Shown: one piece after another, positions 1-5,656 of the stretch
Layout of the letters: every line of letters begins with the position of its first letter
Position numbering within the stretch: the stretch's first letter is position 1
From: JBJXFK01 sp046155505
GTDB taxonomy: Bacteria > Planctomycetota > Phycisphaerae > UBA1845 > Fen-1342
Assembly (NCBI GenBank): GCA_046155505.1
Contig: JBJXFK010000364.1
Location: 1-8,149, forward strand
Length of the DNA: 8,149 bases
Direction: 5' to 3'
Translations under genes and position numbers: made by a program
Notes under the pieces: generated by a model
Database searches by the model: none
Told to the model about the DNA's origin: nothing
Seen by the model: only the letters and a program-made list of their open reading frames with translations

Positions 1-542
1 ACGCGGTCGACGCCGAGCAGCGATCGGCCTTCGGCGTCGAGCCAGTCGATCAGCGCCGCGGCTTCGTCCACTTCGCGTGTGGCGTATGGCTCTTCCTCGG
101 ACAGCACGGGCACCCAGATGCGATAGCCCGAGAGGCGAAAGCTCTGGCCGTAGTATTGGTAGAGCCACAGTGCCGCGCCCTGGCGACCGCTGGGGTCGAG
201 CGTCGCGCCGCCGCTGAGAATGATGACGAGACTTCGCCGCAGCGGATCCTCGGGCGAGAAGTAGCCGCCGATGGCTCGGGCGGAGACGGATTTCTGGCCG
301 GTGGCGGCGTCGGTTGATTCGACGTTGGCCTGCACTTCAAGCCAGCGAACATCGTCGAGTTCGGGGATGTATCCGACGACCGCGGCACCGGACGTTTCGG
401 TCACGTTGACCTGCGGCCAGAGCGTTGCATCGCAATTTTGCACGGGGATGAGCTGGAACAGGTTGATGCAGCCGCCGGTCGCCGCGAGCAGCAGCCCGCA
501 GACGGCGAGGAGTCCGAAGCGAGTCTTTCCGGCATCGCACAT
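1..542 (-). CDS. Predicted lipoprotein with alpha/beta-hydrolase-like domain, 3' end outside window
   Basis: Reading the minus strand from ATG at 542 gives 180 residues that run off the left edge. The N-terminus is a signal peptide: charged MCDAGKTR, hydrophobic core FGLLAVCGLLLAA, then TGGC with Cys25 as the likely lipidated residue. The lipobox is weak because position -3 is Thr rather than Leu/Val/Ile. Residues 104-112 (SLVIILSGG) look like the first core strand and oxyanion turn of an alpha/beta hydrolase, with Ser where many esterases have His. YRIWVPVLSE (140-149) resembles the next strand, and DEAAALIDWLDAEG (159-172) the helix before the nucleophile elbow. The window ends just before the expected GxSxG, so catalysis cannot be judged. 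An in-frame ATG at 569 lacks a ribosome-binding site and would lengthen the n-region; 542 is preferred. It lies downstream of the PAAR gene on the same strand. The hydrolase assignment is inference from pattern. Confidence 0.7.
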   Translation of the reverse strand, partial: MCDAGKTRFGLLAVCGLLLAATGGCINLFQLIPVQNCDATLWPQVNVTETSGAAVVGYIPELDDVRWLEVQANVESTDAATGQKSVSARAIGGYFSPEDPLRRSLVIILSGGATLDPSGRQGAALWLYQYYGQSFRLSGYRIWVPVLSEEEPYATREVDEAAALIDWLDAEGRSLLGVDR

Positions 543-548
543 ACCCAA

Positions 549-553
549 CCCCT
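549..553 (-). promoter_or_regulatory. Ribosome-binding site deciding the lipoprotein start
   Basis: On the minus strand AGGGG lies 6 bases before the ATG at 542. The upstream in-frame ATG at 569 has no purine-rich motif before it, so this site favours the shorter protein, which also begins with a better shaped signal peptide. Confidence 0.5.
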
Positions 554-611
554 GCGGGATCCGTTCCATGAATTGAATCGGCGATTCGTGGCCGCCCGGC
601 ACAGTAGGATG

Positions 612-617
612 ATTGTA
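612..617 (-). promoter_or_regulatory. Possible -10 element (TACAAT) before the lipoprotein gene
   Basis: The minus strand reads TACAAT here, one mismatch from the sigma-70 consensus TATAAT, about 70 bases before the chosen start. No recognisable -35 hexamer sits 16-18 bases further upstream, so the site is only a candidate. If real, the lipoprotein could be transcribed separately from the PAAR gene. Confidence 0.22.
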
Positions 618-679
618 CGCCGCAACCAATGGTCCCGATGCGGAATGTTGAGCGGCGGGGCGCACGCTGCGCGTGCTTT

Positions 680-708
680 CACTCGCTTGCGCGTCGCGTT
701 CGGATCGC
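680..708 (+). repeat. 29-bp dispersed repeat, copy 1
   Basis: The 29 bases here, beginning CACTCGCTTGCG and ending TTCGGATCGC, recur without mismatch at 7945-7973 in the same orientation, over 7 kb away. Both copies are in intergenic DNA. The unit shares the CTCGCTTGCGC core with further imperfect copies at 7905-7946, so it belongs to a dispersed intergenic repeat family rather than being a single duplication. Confidence 0.85.
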
Positions 709-743
709 TGGCGCGATGCGATCGGATCGCTGGGGCGATGCGT
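700..743 (+). repeat. Two tandem 22-bp imperfect copies
   Basis: Bases 700-721 and 722-743 are adjacent copies of a 22-bp unit beginning TCGGATCGCTGG, matching at 20 of 22 positions. The array starts inside the 29-bp repeat and lies just beyond the stop of the PAAR gene. Confidence 0.75.
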
Positions 744-753
744 GTACCCGCAC

Positions 754-1398
754 TCAGCCGACGACGACGGTTGCACAGCCGACCTGGATTGGGTTCGCCC
801 CGCCGCAGGCTTCCATGACTTGATCGCCGACGCGGGCGAGCGGCAGGTTGTCGACGAAGACCGTTTCGCTGGCTTTGCACACCACGCCGGGGCCGTGCGG
901 TGGTATGGGCGTCGGCATCGGGCAGACGTGCATGTCGGCCATGCCGCCGATTGCTGAGAAAACCGCTGTCGACGCGGCCCCGACGGCGGCCGTGATGCCT
1001 TTGGTGTAGGCCTCGTTCGCCGCCGGTTGTCCGCCGGGCGCGGCGGATGCGGTTCCCCAGGCGGTGGTGAGCGCGACGTTGGTTGCGATGACTGTCGGAA
1101 GGGCCGCGCCGACGGCCGCCACACCAGCGGGGTTGCCGGCGACGGCGGCTTTCGCGCCGGATTCGACGAGGCCTTTGGAGATTTCGGCGATCTTGTCGGC
1201 CGAATTCGCCGGCGTGAGGACGGGCGTGGTCATAAACTGGTTGACCGCTTTCGACGCCGCCTCGACCGCTGCACCGACGCTTGCCGGGATGGCGCGCCAG
1301 GCGGGTTGAAAGCCGATGGTGACGGTGAGACTGCCGGGCCCTGGGCCGAGCGGCTTGCCGTGGGCATTGGGGTCGTTTACGCGAGCGGCGTTGGGCAT
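754..1398 (-). CDS. PAAR-domain protein (contractile injection spike tip)
   Basis: The product is 214 residues. Residues 151-214 form a recognisable PAAR domain: GGMADMHVCPMPTP, then PPHGPGVVC, LPLARVGDQV, EACGG and IQVGCATVVVG, with His157, Cys159, His168, Cys174, Cys198 and Cys208 as possible metal ligands. PAAR proteins cap the VgrG-type spike of type VI secretion and related contractile injection systems and can carry effectors. The N-terminus (MPNAARVNDPNAHGKPLGPG, then SLTVTIGFQPAWRAI) looks like the opening strands of a second or split PAAR fold. Between them, residues 40-150 are Ala-rich and probably helical. The protein is about twice the length of a minimal PAAR protein. AGGAG lies 6 bases before the ATG. 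No VgrG, sheath or baseplate genes are visible, so the cognate apparatus is unknown. Confidence 0.88.
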   Translation of the reverse strand: MPNAARVNDPNAHGKPLGPGPGSLTVTIGFQPAWRAIPASVGAAVEAASKAVNQFMTTPVLTPANSADKIAEISKGLVESGAKAAVAGNPAGVAAVGAALPTVIATNVALTTAWGTASAAPGGQPAANEAYTKGITAAVGAASTAVFSAIGGMADMHVCPMPTPIPPHGPGVVCKASETVFVDNLPLARVGDQVMEACGGANPIQVGCATVVVG

Positions 1399-1719
1399 GG
1401 CGAGCTCCTGTGCGTGCGATTCTCGGAAGTTGCTCGCGCGCGTGGCTTCGGGGAGATCATAACCGACGGATTGCGGTGCGATCGGTCGATCGACGGTGCG
1501 TGATCGGTGCGGCGGCTCGAAGATTCCAAGTTGGTGATTGTGCGCGACGTTTTGTTGACTACCTTCAGTGTATCGCTTGGAATCGAACAGATTATTGGAC
1601 GGTGATCATGTCGAGCGGGAGTTTTGGCAGGTCGCGGAACGGGTTGCGGTGGGTGGTTGTTGCGATGGGCAAGGAGTGTGCTCATGCACGTAGCATAGGT
1701 CGCGCGGACGTCAGGGAGC
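1399..1719. other. Divergent intergenic region without a convincing gene
   Basis: This stretch separates the minus-strand PAAR gene from the plus-strand block and must hold the PAAR promoter, but no convincing -35/-10 pair was identified on either strand. A TTGACT hexamer at 1555-1560 lacks a good -10 at standard spacing. Longer open frames here either run into the PAAR start in another frame or have biased composition, and were rejected. A 26-codon minus-strand frame at 1592-1672 is treated in the findings. Confidence 0.5.
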
Positions 1720-1746
1720 CACGGAGTGCACGGAGAGCACAGAGAA
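1720..1746 (+). repeat. 9-bp tandem repeat, CACGGAGNG type
   Basis: Three head-to-tail 9-bp units: CACGGAGTG, CACGGAGAG and CACAGAGAA. Similar strings produce spurious ORFs in many environmental bacterial genomes (from memory, not checked). It is paired with a related array 15 bases downstream. Confidence 0.8.
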
Positions 1747-1761
1747 AAGAAGAGATATTGC

Positions 1762-1790
1762 CACGGATTTCACGGATTTGCACAGATAAT
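1762..1790 (+). repeat. 9-10-bp tandem repeat, CACGGATTT type
   Basis: Three head-to-tail units: CACGGATTT, CACGGATTTG and CACAGATAAT. They share the CAC(G/A)GA start with the array at 1720-1746, including the same G-to-A change in the third unit, so the two arrays look like diverged versions of one element. Confidence 0.8.
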
Positions 1791-1850
1791 AAATAGCGGA
1801 GGCGGGTAGTCAGGTACGCGCGGCTGTGTCGGTGGACTGATACCGGAACT

Positions 1851-1855
1851 GGAGG
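1851..1855 (+). promoter_or_regulatory. Ribosome-binding site deciding the start of the zinc-ribbon gene
   Basis: GGAGG directly abuts an in-frame ATG at 1856, which is too close for initiation, and lies 9 bases before the next in-frame ATG at 1865. The spacing points to 1865 as the true start. Confidence 0.6.
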
Positions 1856-1864
1856 ATGGAATCC

Positions 1865-2104
1865 ATGTCGGTGCCAATTCTTGTGGCTGTAGCTGGCGGC
1901 GCTGTGAGTCCACTCGATGTCATCGGGTGCTTCAGCTGCGCCGGGCCGCTGCTTGCGTGCGGCGTTCTTGGATTCGTGATCTGGAAGCCTCGAACCCGGC
2001 GAACGCAAACTTCGGACGACATCCTGCGCTGTAGGCGCTGTGGCGACATCGCCCTCGGGTCGGCGACCGGTGTCTGCTCTGCGTGCGGCAAGCGGGGCCA
2101 TTAG
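1865..2104 (+). CDS. Small membrane protein with C-terminal zinc ribbon
   Basis: The product is 79 residues and not assignable to a named family. Residues 4-40 are hydrophobic, with the clearest membrane segment at about 25-40 (CAGPLLACGVLGFVIW), followed by a basic stop-transfer stretch KPRTRR. The C-terminus has a zinc-ribbon pattern, CRRC at 56-59 and CSAC at 71-74, giving C-x2-C-x11-C-x2-C. Basic residues after the membrane segment suggest that the ribbon faces the cytoplasm. Two further cysteines (CFSC, 22-25) lie at the start of the membrane segment. It precedes the polysaccharide export genes on the same strand by about 120 bases, so it may share their transcript, but no functional link is evident. 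The start at 1865 is chosen for its spacing from GGAGG. The role is unknown. Confidence 0.72.
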   Translation: MSVPILVAVAGGAVSPLDVIGCFSCAGPLLACGVLGFVIWKPRTRRTQTSDDILRCRRCGDIALGSATGVCSACGKRGH

Positions 2105-2223
2105 TCGCTGGTCCTCTCGCGGTTGACGGTGCCTACAGCGATCCGTATAAGCGCTGCGAGCAACGTCTGGTGGCAGAGCGTGCGGCGCGGGTGCGCGGCG
2201 GCGAGGCCATCGCTCGCGAGTGA
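2083..2223 (+). CDS. Possible short ORF ending at the permease start (doubtful)
   Basis: A frame open from GTG at 2083 to TGA at 2221 would encode about 46 residues. Its tail (YKRCEQRLVAERAARVRGG, then EAIARE) is charged and helix-like, and codon third positions from about 2131 are mostly G or C, as in the neighbouring genes. Its stop directly abuts the permease GTG (TGAGTG), an arrangement compatible with translational coupling. Against it: the frame overlaps the end of the zinc-ribbon gene, no good ribosome-binding site precedes the GTG, and GC-rich DNA often gives such frames by chance. It may simply be leader sequence. Confidence 0.25.
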   Translation: MRQAGPLVAGPLAVDGAYSDPYKRCEQRLVAERAARVRGGEAIARE

Positions 2224-3081
2224 GTGCCGATCTTGGCGGCAGTTTTTGGCGTGCATACCGCGAGCGATCATGCGTGGGCATCGCCGAACGCGTTCTGGCG
2301 GGCGCTGGTGACCAATCGAACGCTGATCTATCGCTTGGCGCGGCGCGAAATCGAGGCCCGCTATCGCGGCTCGGTTTTGGGCATCGTGTGGTCGCTGATC
2401 GCGCCGCTGACGCTGCTGGCGGTCTACGGCTTCGTTTTCACGGTGATCTTCCCTAGCAAGTGGCAGGGCGGCGCGGACGGCAAGGGACATTTCGTCCTGG
2501 TGCTGTTTCTGGGCATGATCTGCTTCAACGTGTTTTCGGAAGCGTTTAATCGGGCTCCGACGCTGATGCTTAATAACGTGGAGTACATCAAGCGGGTCGT
2601 GTTTCCGCTCGAAGCACTGGCGTGGGTGGTCATACTCGTGGCCATGTTCAACGCCGTGCTGAGCGTCGCTGCTTTGATGCTCGGCTATGTGGTATTGGTG
2701 GGAATCCCGCCGATATCGGCGTTGCTTTTGCCGGTGGTGGTTGTGCCGCTTTTGTTGTGTACTGCGGGCCTGGTTTGGTTTCTGTCGGCGCTGGGCGTGT
2801 TTCTCCGCGATTTGCAGCAGTTTATGCCCGTTTTGACGACGGTATTGATGTTCTTCAGCCCGGTTTTTTATCCGAGCGCTGCGCTGCCCGAAAAGCTGCG
2901 ACCGTTTCTGCTGGTCAGCCCGATCGCGGTGACGATCGAGGAAGCGCGCGGTGTGCTATTTGAGAACCGTTGGCCAACGTGGTGGCTGCTGGGCGTGCAA
3001 CTGGTGATCGGCGGGGTCGTCGCGTGGCTCGGCTGCTCGTTCTTCCGCAAGACGCGAAAGGGTTTCGCCGATGTCCTCTGA
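2224..3081 (+). CDS. wzm: ABC-2 type polysaccharide export permease (Wzm type)
   Basis: This 285-residue integral membrane protein is the transmembrane subunit of an ABC exporter that moves lipid-linked polysaccharide across the inner membrane. Family marks include RREIEARYRGSVLGIVWSLI (40-59) before the first membrane segment, VEYIKRVVFPLE (119-130), the stretch RDLQQFMPVLTTVLMFFSP (195-213) ending at VFYP, and VSPIAVTIEEAR (231-242). Hydrophobic segments lie at about 52-76, 90-107, 130-160, 164-192, 200-218 and 252-273, the usual six. Length is typical of the family. A stop at 2221-2223 bounds the frame; GTG at 2224 is the first start, with no strong ribosome-binding site, and a GTG at 2251 is possible. 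The 3' end overlaps the ATPase gene by 11 bases, so the two subunits are probably translated together. Confidence 0.9.
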   Translation: MPILAAVFGVHTASDHAWASPNAFWRALVTNRTLIYRLARREIEARYRGSVLGIVWSLIAPLTLLAVYGFVFTVIFPSKWQGGADGKGHFVLVLFLGMICFNVFSEAFNRAPTLMLNNVEYIKRVVFPLEALAWVVILVAMFNAVLSVAALMLGYVVLVGIPPISALLLPVVVVPLLLCTAGLVWFLSALGVFLRDLQQFMPVLTTVLMFFSPVFYPSAALPEKLRPFLLVSPIAVTIEEARGVLFENRWPTWWLLGVQLVIGGVVAWLGCSFFRKTRKGFADVL

Positions 3082-4339
3082 ACTCGCCATCCACGGGCGA
3101 AATCTCGGCAAGGCCTATCGCATTTACGATCGCCCGGTCGATCGGCTGAAGCAGATGCTCTGGCGAGGCAAGAAGAACTACTATCGCGAGTTCTGGGCCC
3201 TGCGCGGCGTCGATTTCGACATCAATCGCGGCGAGACCGTCGGCATTGTCGGTGCGAACGGCGCGGGAAAATCGACGCTGTTGCAACTGATCTGCGGCAC
3301 GATCTCGCCGAGCGAGGGCGAGTTGCAGGTGAACGGGCGCGTCGCGGCCTTGCTGTCGCTGGGGGCGGCGTTCAATCCGGAATTCACAGGCCGCGAAAAT
3401 GTATTCGTGAACGCAGCCGTACTGGGGCTGACGGAGGATCAGATTCGAGAACGGTTTGATCGCATCGCCGCGTTCGCGGATATTGGGAATTTCATCGATC
3501 AGCCGGTGCGGACGTATTCGAGCGGGATGTACGCGCGGCTGGCGTTCGCGGTGGCGATTCACGTCGATCCAGAGATTCTGATCGTCGATGAGATTTTGGC
3601 CGTGGGTGATGCGGCGTTTCAGCGCAAGTGCGTCGAGCGGTTTTATGAGATTCGCGATTCCGGCTGCACAATTTTGTTCGTCTCGCACGACCCGTATCAG
3701 GTGAAGTCGCTCTGCTCGCGGGCGATTTACCTGAATCACGGCGAGCGGCGGGCGTTCGGCAAAGCGGATGAAGTGATCGACCGCTATACGATCGACATGG
3801 AGGCGGCGATCGCGAAATCTCGCAAGCCTGAGACGCATTCCGCCGTTCACACGCTCGCTGATGCGGTCGCGCCCGCGTCGCCTTTTCGCATTACCGACGT
3901 TTATTTGGAAGACGACGACGGGAATGAGCTGAGCGAAGTCGAGAGCGGGCAGAACATCCGCGTGCGATTTCGCTACATCGCACAGGTGCCCGACTTTCCG
4001 AAGCGTGTCAGCTTTGTGGTCAACTTCTACCGCCATGATGATTTTTATGTGTGCGGCACGACCACGTTGATGGAGGGGTTGGAGCCGTTCGAGGCGTCGG
4101 CGGCGGGCGAGGTGGTCATTCGCTTTCCGAATTTCAGAATGCTAGCGGGCGAGTACAAGTGGCGGGTGGCGATCAATGACGACGTGGGGCTGATCATTTA
4201 TGCCGACGCCAAGCACGTCTGTGCGTTTCGTGTGATCGATCGCTTCCGCGCGGTAGGATTGATCGACCTGCCGCGGGAGTGGCGCGTGCGGGCGCTGCCG
4301 AGCGATCGGCCGCAGGTATTGGTGGAGAATCGCGGATGA
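3071..4339 (+). CDS. wzt: ABC transporter ATPase with Wzt C-terminal sugar-binding domain
   Basis: The 422-residue product powers polysaccharide export with the upstream permease. The nucleotide-binding domain has Walker A GANGAGKST (61-69), signature YSSGM (149-153), Walker B ILIVDE (169-174) and the H-loop SHD (205-207). The segment upstream of Walker A (KNYYREFWALRGVDFDI) is characteristic of O-antigen and teichoic acid exporters. Residues from about 272 to 390 (RITDVYLEDDDGNE, later VRFRYIAQVP and GEYKWRVAIND) match the beta-sandwich Wzt_C domain. In E. coli O8/O9a this domain binds the modified chain terminus, so export is tied to chain completion. Its presence implies a capped glycan here and fits the methyltransferase gene that follows with an ATGA overlap. 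All core catalytic motifs look intact. Confidence 0.92.
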   Translation: MSSELAIHGRNLGKAYRIYDRPVDRLKQMLWRGKKNYYREFWALRGVDFDINRGETVGIVGANGAGKSTLLQLICGTISPSEGELQVNGRVAALLSLGAAFNPEFTGRENVFVNAAVLGLTEDQIRERFDRIAAFADIGNFIDQPVRTYSSGMYARLAFAVAIHVDPEILIVDEILAVGDAAFQRKCVERFYEIRDSGCTILFVSHDPYQVKSLCSRAIYLNHGERRAFGKADEVIDRYTIDMEAAIAKSRKPETHSAVHTLADAVAPASPFRITDVYLEDDDGNELSEVESGQNIRVRFRYIAQVPDFPKRVSFVVNFYRHDDFYVCGTTTLMEGLEPFEASAAGEVVIRFPNFRMLAGEYKWRVAINDDVGLIIYADAKHVCAFRVIDRFRAVGLIDLPREWRVRALPSDRPQVLVENRG

Positions 4340-5619
4340 GCAGCCTGCCCGCCGACGTGGTGATGTCGCGTGTGCATATCGAGCGACTGAGCTTCGCGCC
4401 GGAGCAGCCGTACAGCGCGATTGAGGCGGCGATCCATCTGAATCGATATATGCTGGTGCGCGAGTTCTGCAATGGCAAGCGCGTCCTCGATGCGGGATGC
4501 GGCGAGGGATACGGTTCGTTTCTGATGGCCGAGCGGTGGGGGGCGGCGGCCGTGACCGCGCTCGACATTTCGCAGAGCACGATCGACGTGGCCGGGCGAC
4601 GATTCGCGTCGTCACGAATCATTTATGAATGCGGTGAGTGCGAAACGCTCGATCAGAAACTCGACGGGCAGCAGTTCGACGTGATCGTCGCGCTCGAGAC
4701 GATCGAACACTTGCGCGACCCGGCGGCGTTTTTGCGGGCTGCGCAGCGCGTGCTGGCGCCCGGCGGCGTAATCGTCTTGTCGTGTCCGAACGATCATTGG
4801 TATTATCGCGACTCGCGCGAGTCGAACCCGTTTCACGTGCGCAAATTTCACTTCGATGAGTTTCGCGAACTGACCGAGGGGGTGCTCGGGCGGGCCGTCG
4901 GTTATCTAATCGGCGCGCCGGTGGCGGGTTACTCGAACGTCGCCTTCGATTCGAAAACGGTTGTGCCGGACGCGGAATCGATGCGGCAACTGCTCGATGC
5001 CGGCCCGGTGGCTTCGCTGAAGCTGCCTGCGGATGAATCGGTCGGCACTTCGAATTGTGCGTATTTCGTCGGCGTGTGGGGGCCGGAAGGCACGCCGATG
5101 CCGCTGTCTGCCACGGTGTTCCCGGTTTCACTCGACAACTCCGGTCTGGGCGTAAGGGCGGCACAGGTGCAAAACTTGCAGGATGAGGTCGTGTCGCTGC
5201 GTCAGCGAATCTTCGACTTCGGCAAGCAAATAGACGACGCAAAAACAGCGCGTGAGAAACTGATCGAAGCCGCCGCGAAGGCCGAGCGGCTGGCGGGCAT
5301 GCGCTACGCGGCGATCGTGGCCGAGGCGGAGTTTCTGCGCGAGGAACTTCAGCTGCGCAATGCGAGTTTGCACGAGGCGCAGCATCACAATCAGCAACTG
5401 CGCGAGCATGTCGCTGTCGAAGAGCAGCGGGCGAGCGGTGCGCTGCAGCGCGTCGCTGAGATGGAGCAGCAGATTCGCGTAATGGCGGCCGAGCGCGCGA
5501 TTCTCGAACAGGGGATCGCCGAGCGCGACGCTTACATTCGCGAGACGATGATCGCCAAGGTCAAGCGCGTCGGCGGCAAAGTGGTTCGCAAGGTGCTGGG
5601 CAAGAGCAAGCCGCAGTAA
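4336..5619 (+). CDS. SAM-dependent methyltransferase with C-terminal coiled coil, probable chain-capping enzyme
   Basis: From ATG at 4336 the product is 427 residues. This start is chosen because it overlaps the ATPase stop as ATGA and a GGAG lies about 10 bases upstream; a longer frame from 4279 would run deep into the ATPase gene. Residues 48-150 form a class I methyltransferase core: VLDAGCGEG (50-58) binds SAM, Asp77 in ALDIS is placed to bind the ribose, then FDVIVALETIEHL (114-126) and LAPGGVIVLSCPN (140-152). Residues 275-402 are a predicted long coiled coil; Leu281, Val285, Leu288, Ile292, Phe295, Ile299 and Ala302 alternate at 4 and 3. A basic tail follows (403-427, KVKRVGGKVVRKVLGKSK). 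The layout resembles WbdD, which caps O8/O9a polymannan and measures it with a coiled coil, but there is no kinase domain. The methylated substrate is not known. Confidence 0.85.
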   Translation: MSSLPADVVMSRVHIERLSFAPEQPYSAIEAAIHLNRYMLVREFCNGKRVLDAGCGEGYGSFLMAERWGAAAVTALDISQSTIDVAGRRFASSRIIYECGECETLDQKLDGQQFDVIVALETIEHLRDPAAFLRAAQRVLAPGGVIVLSCPNDHWYYRDSRESNPFHVRKFHFDEFRELTEGVLGRAVGYLIGAPVAGYSNVAFDSKTVVPDAESMRQLLDAGPVASLKLPADESVGTSNCAYFVGVWGPEGTPMPLSATVFPVSLDNSGLGVRAAQVQNLQDEVVSLRQRIFDFGKQIDDAKTAREKLIEAAAKAERLAGMRYAAIVAEAEFLREELQLRNASLHEAQHHNQQLREHVAVEEQRASGALQRVAEMEQQIRVMAAERAILEQGIAERDAYIRETMIAKVKRVGGKVVRKVLGKSKPQ

Positions 5620-5646
5620 CGCACGGTATTCGATTCATTCGGCGTG

Positions 5647-5651
5647 AGGAG
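5647..5651 (+). promoter_or_regulatory. Ribosome-binding site of the glycosyltransferase gene
   Basis: AGGAG lies 5 bases before ATG at 5657, inside the 37-bp gap after the methyltransferase stop. It supports this start for a protein with an unusual 40-residue N-terminal extension before the GT2 fold. Confidence 0.7.
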
Positions 5652-5656
5652 TTTCG

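Noticed and set aside
662..676. Hairpin GCACGC-TGC-GCGTGC as a terminator for the PAAR gene
   Set aside because: The stem is only 6 bp and is not followed by a T-run on the minus strand; such short palindromes are common in GC-rich DNA.
401..880. Minus-strand 159-codon frame across the lipoprotein start and the intergenic repeats
   Set aside because: Arg-rich sequence with no motifs; it conflicts with the lipoprotein frame, which has a signal peptide and a hydrolase-like segment.
1555..1583. TTGACT as a plus-strand promoter -35 box
   Set aside because: No acceptable -10 hexamer lies 16-18 bases downstream, and the nearest gene start is almost 300 bases away.
1682..2281. 199-codon minus-strand frame across the 9-bp repeats and the zinc-ribbon gene
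   Set aside because: Its tail (FLCALRALRGSL type) is a familiar artefact of CACGGAG repeats; the plus-strand gene has a better start, a membrane segment and paired cysteines.
2915..4036. 373-codon minus-strand frame antisense to the permease end and the ATPase gene
   Set aside because: The composition is Arg-, Asp- and His-rich with no family motifs, and the plus strand carries intact Walker motifs and a Wzt domain across the same bases. It is a GC-driven shadow.
4279..4335. Upstream in-frame extension of the methyltransferase (19 residues)
   Set aside because: It lies within the ATPase 3' end and has no ribosome-binding site; the ATGA overlap at 4336 is the better start.
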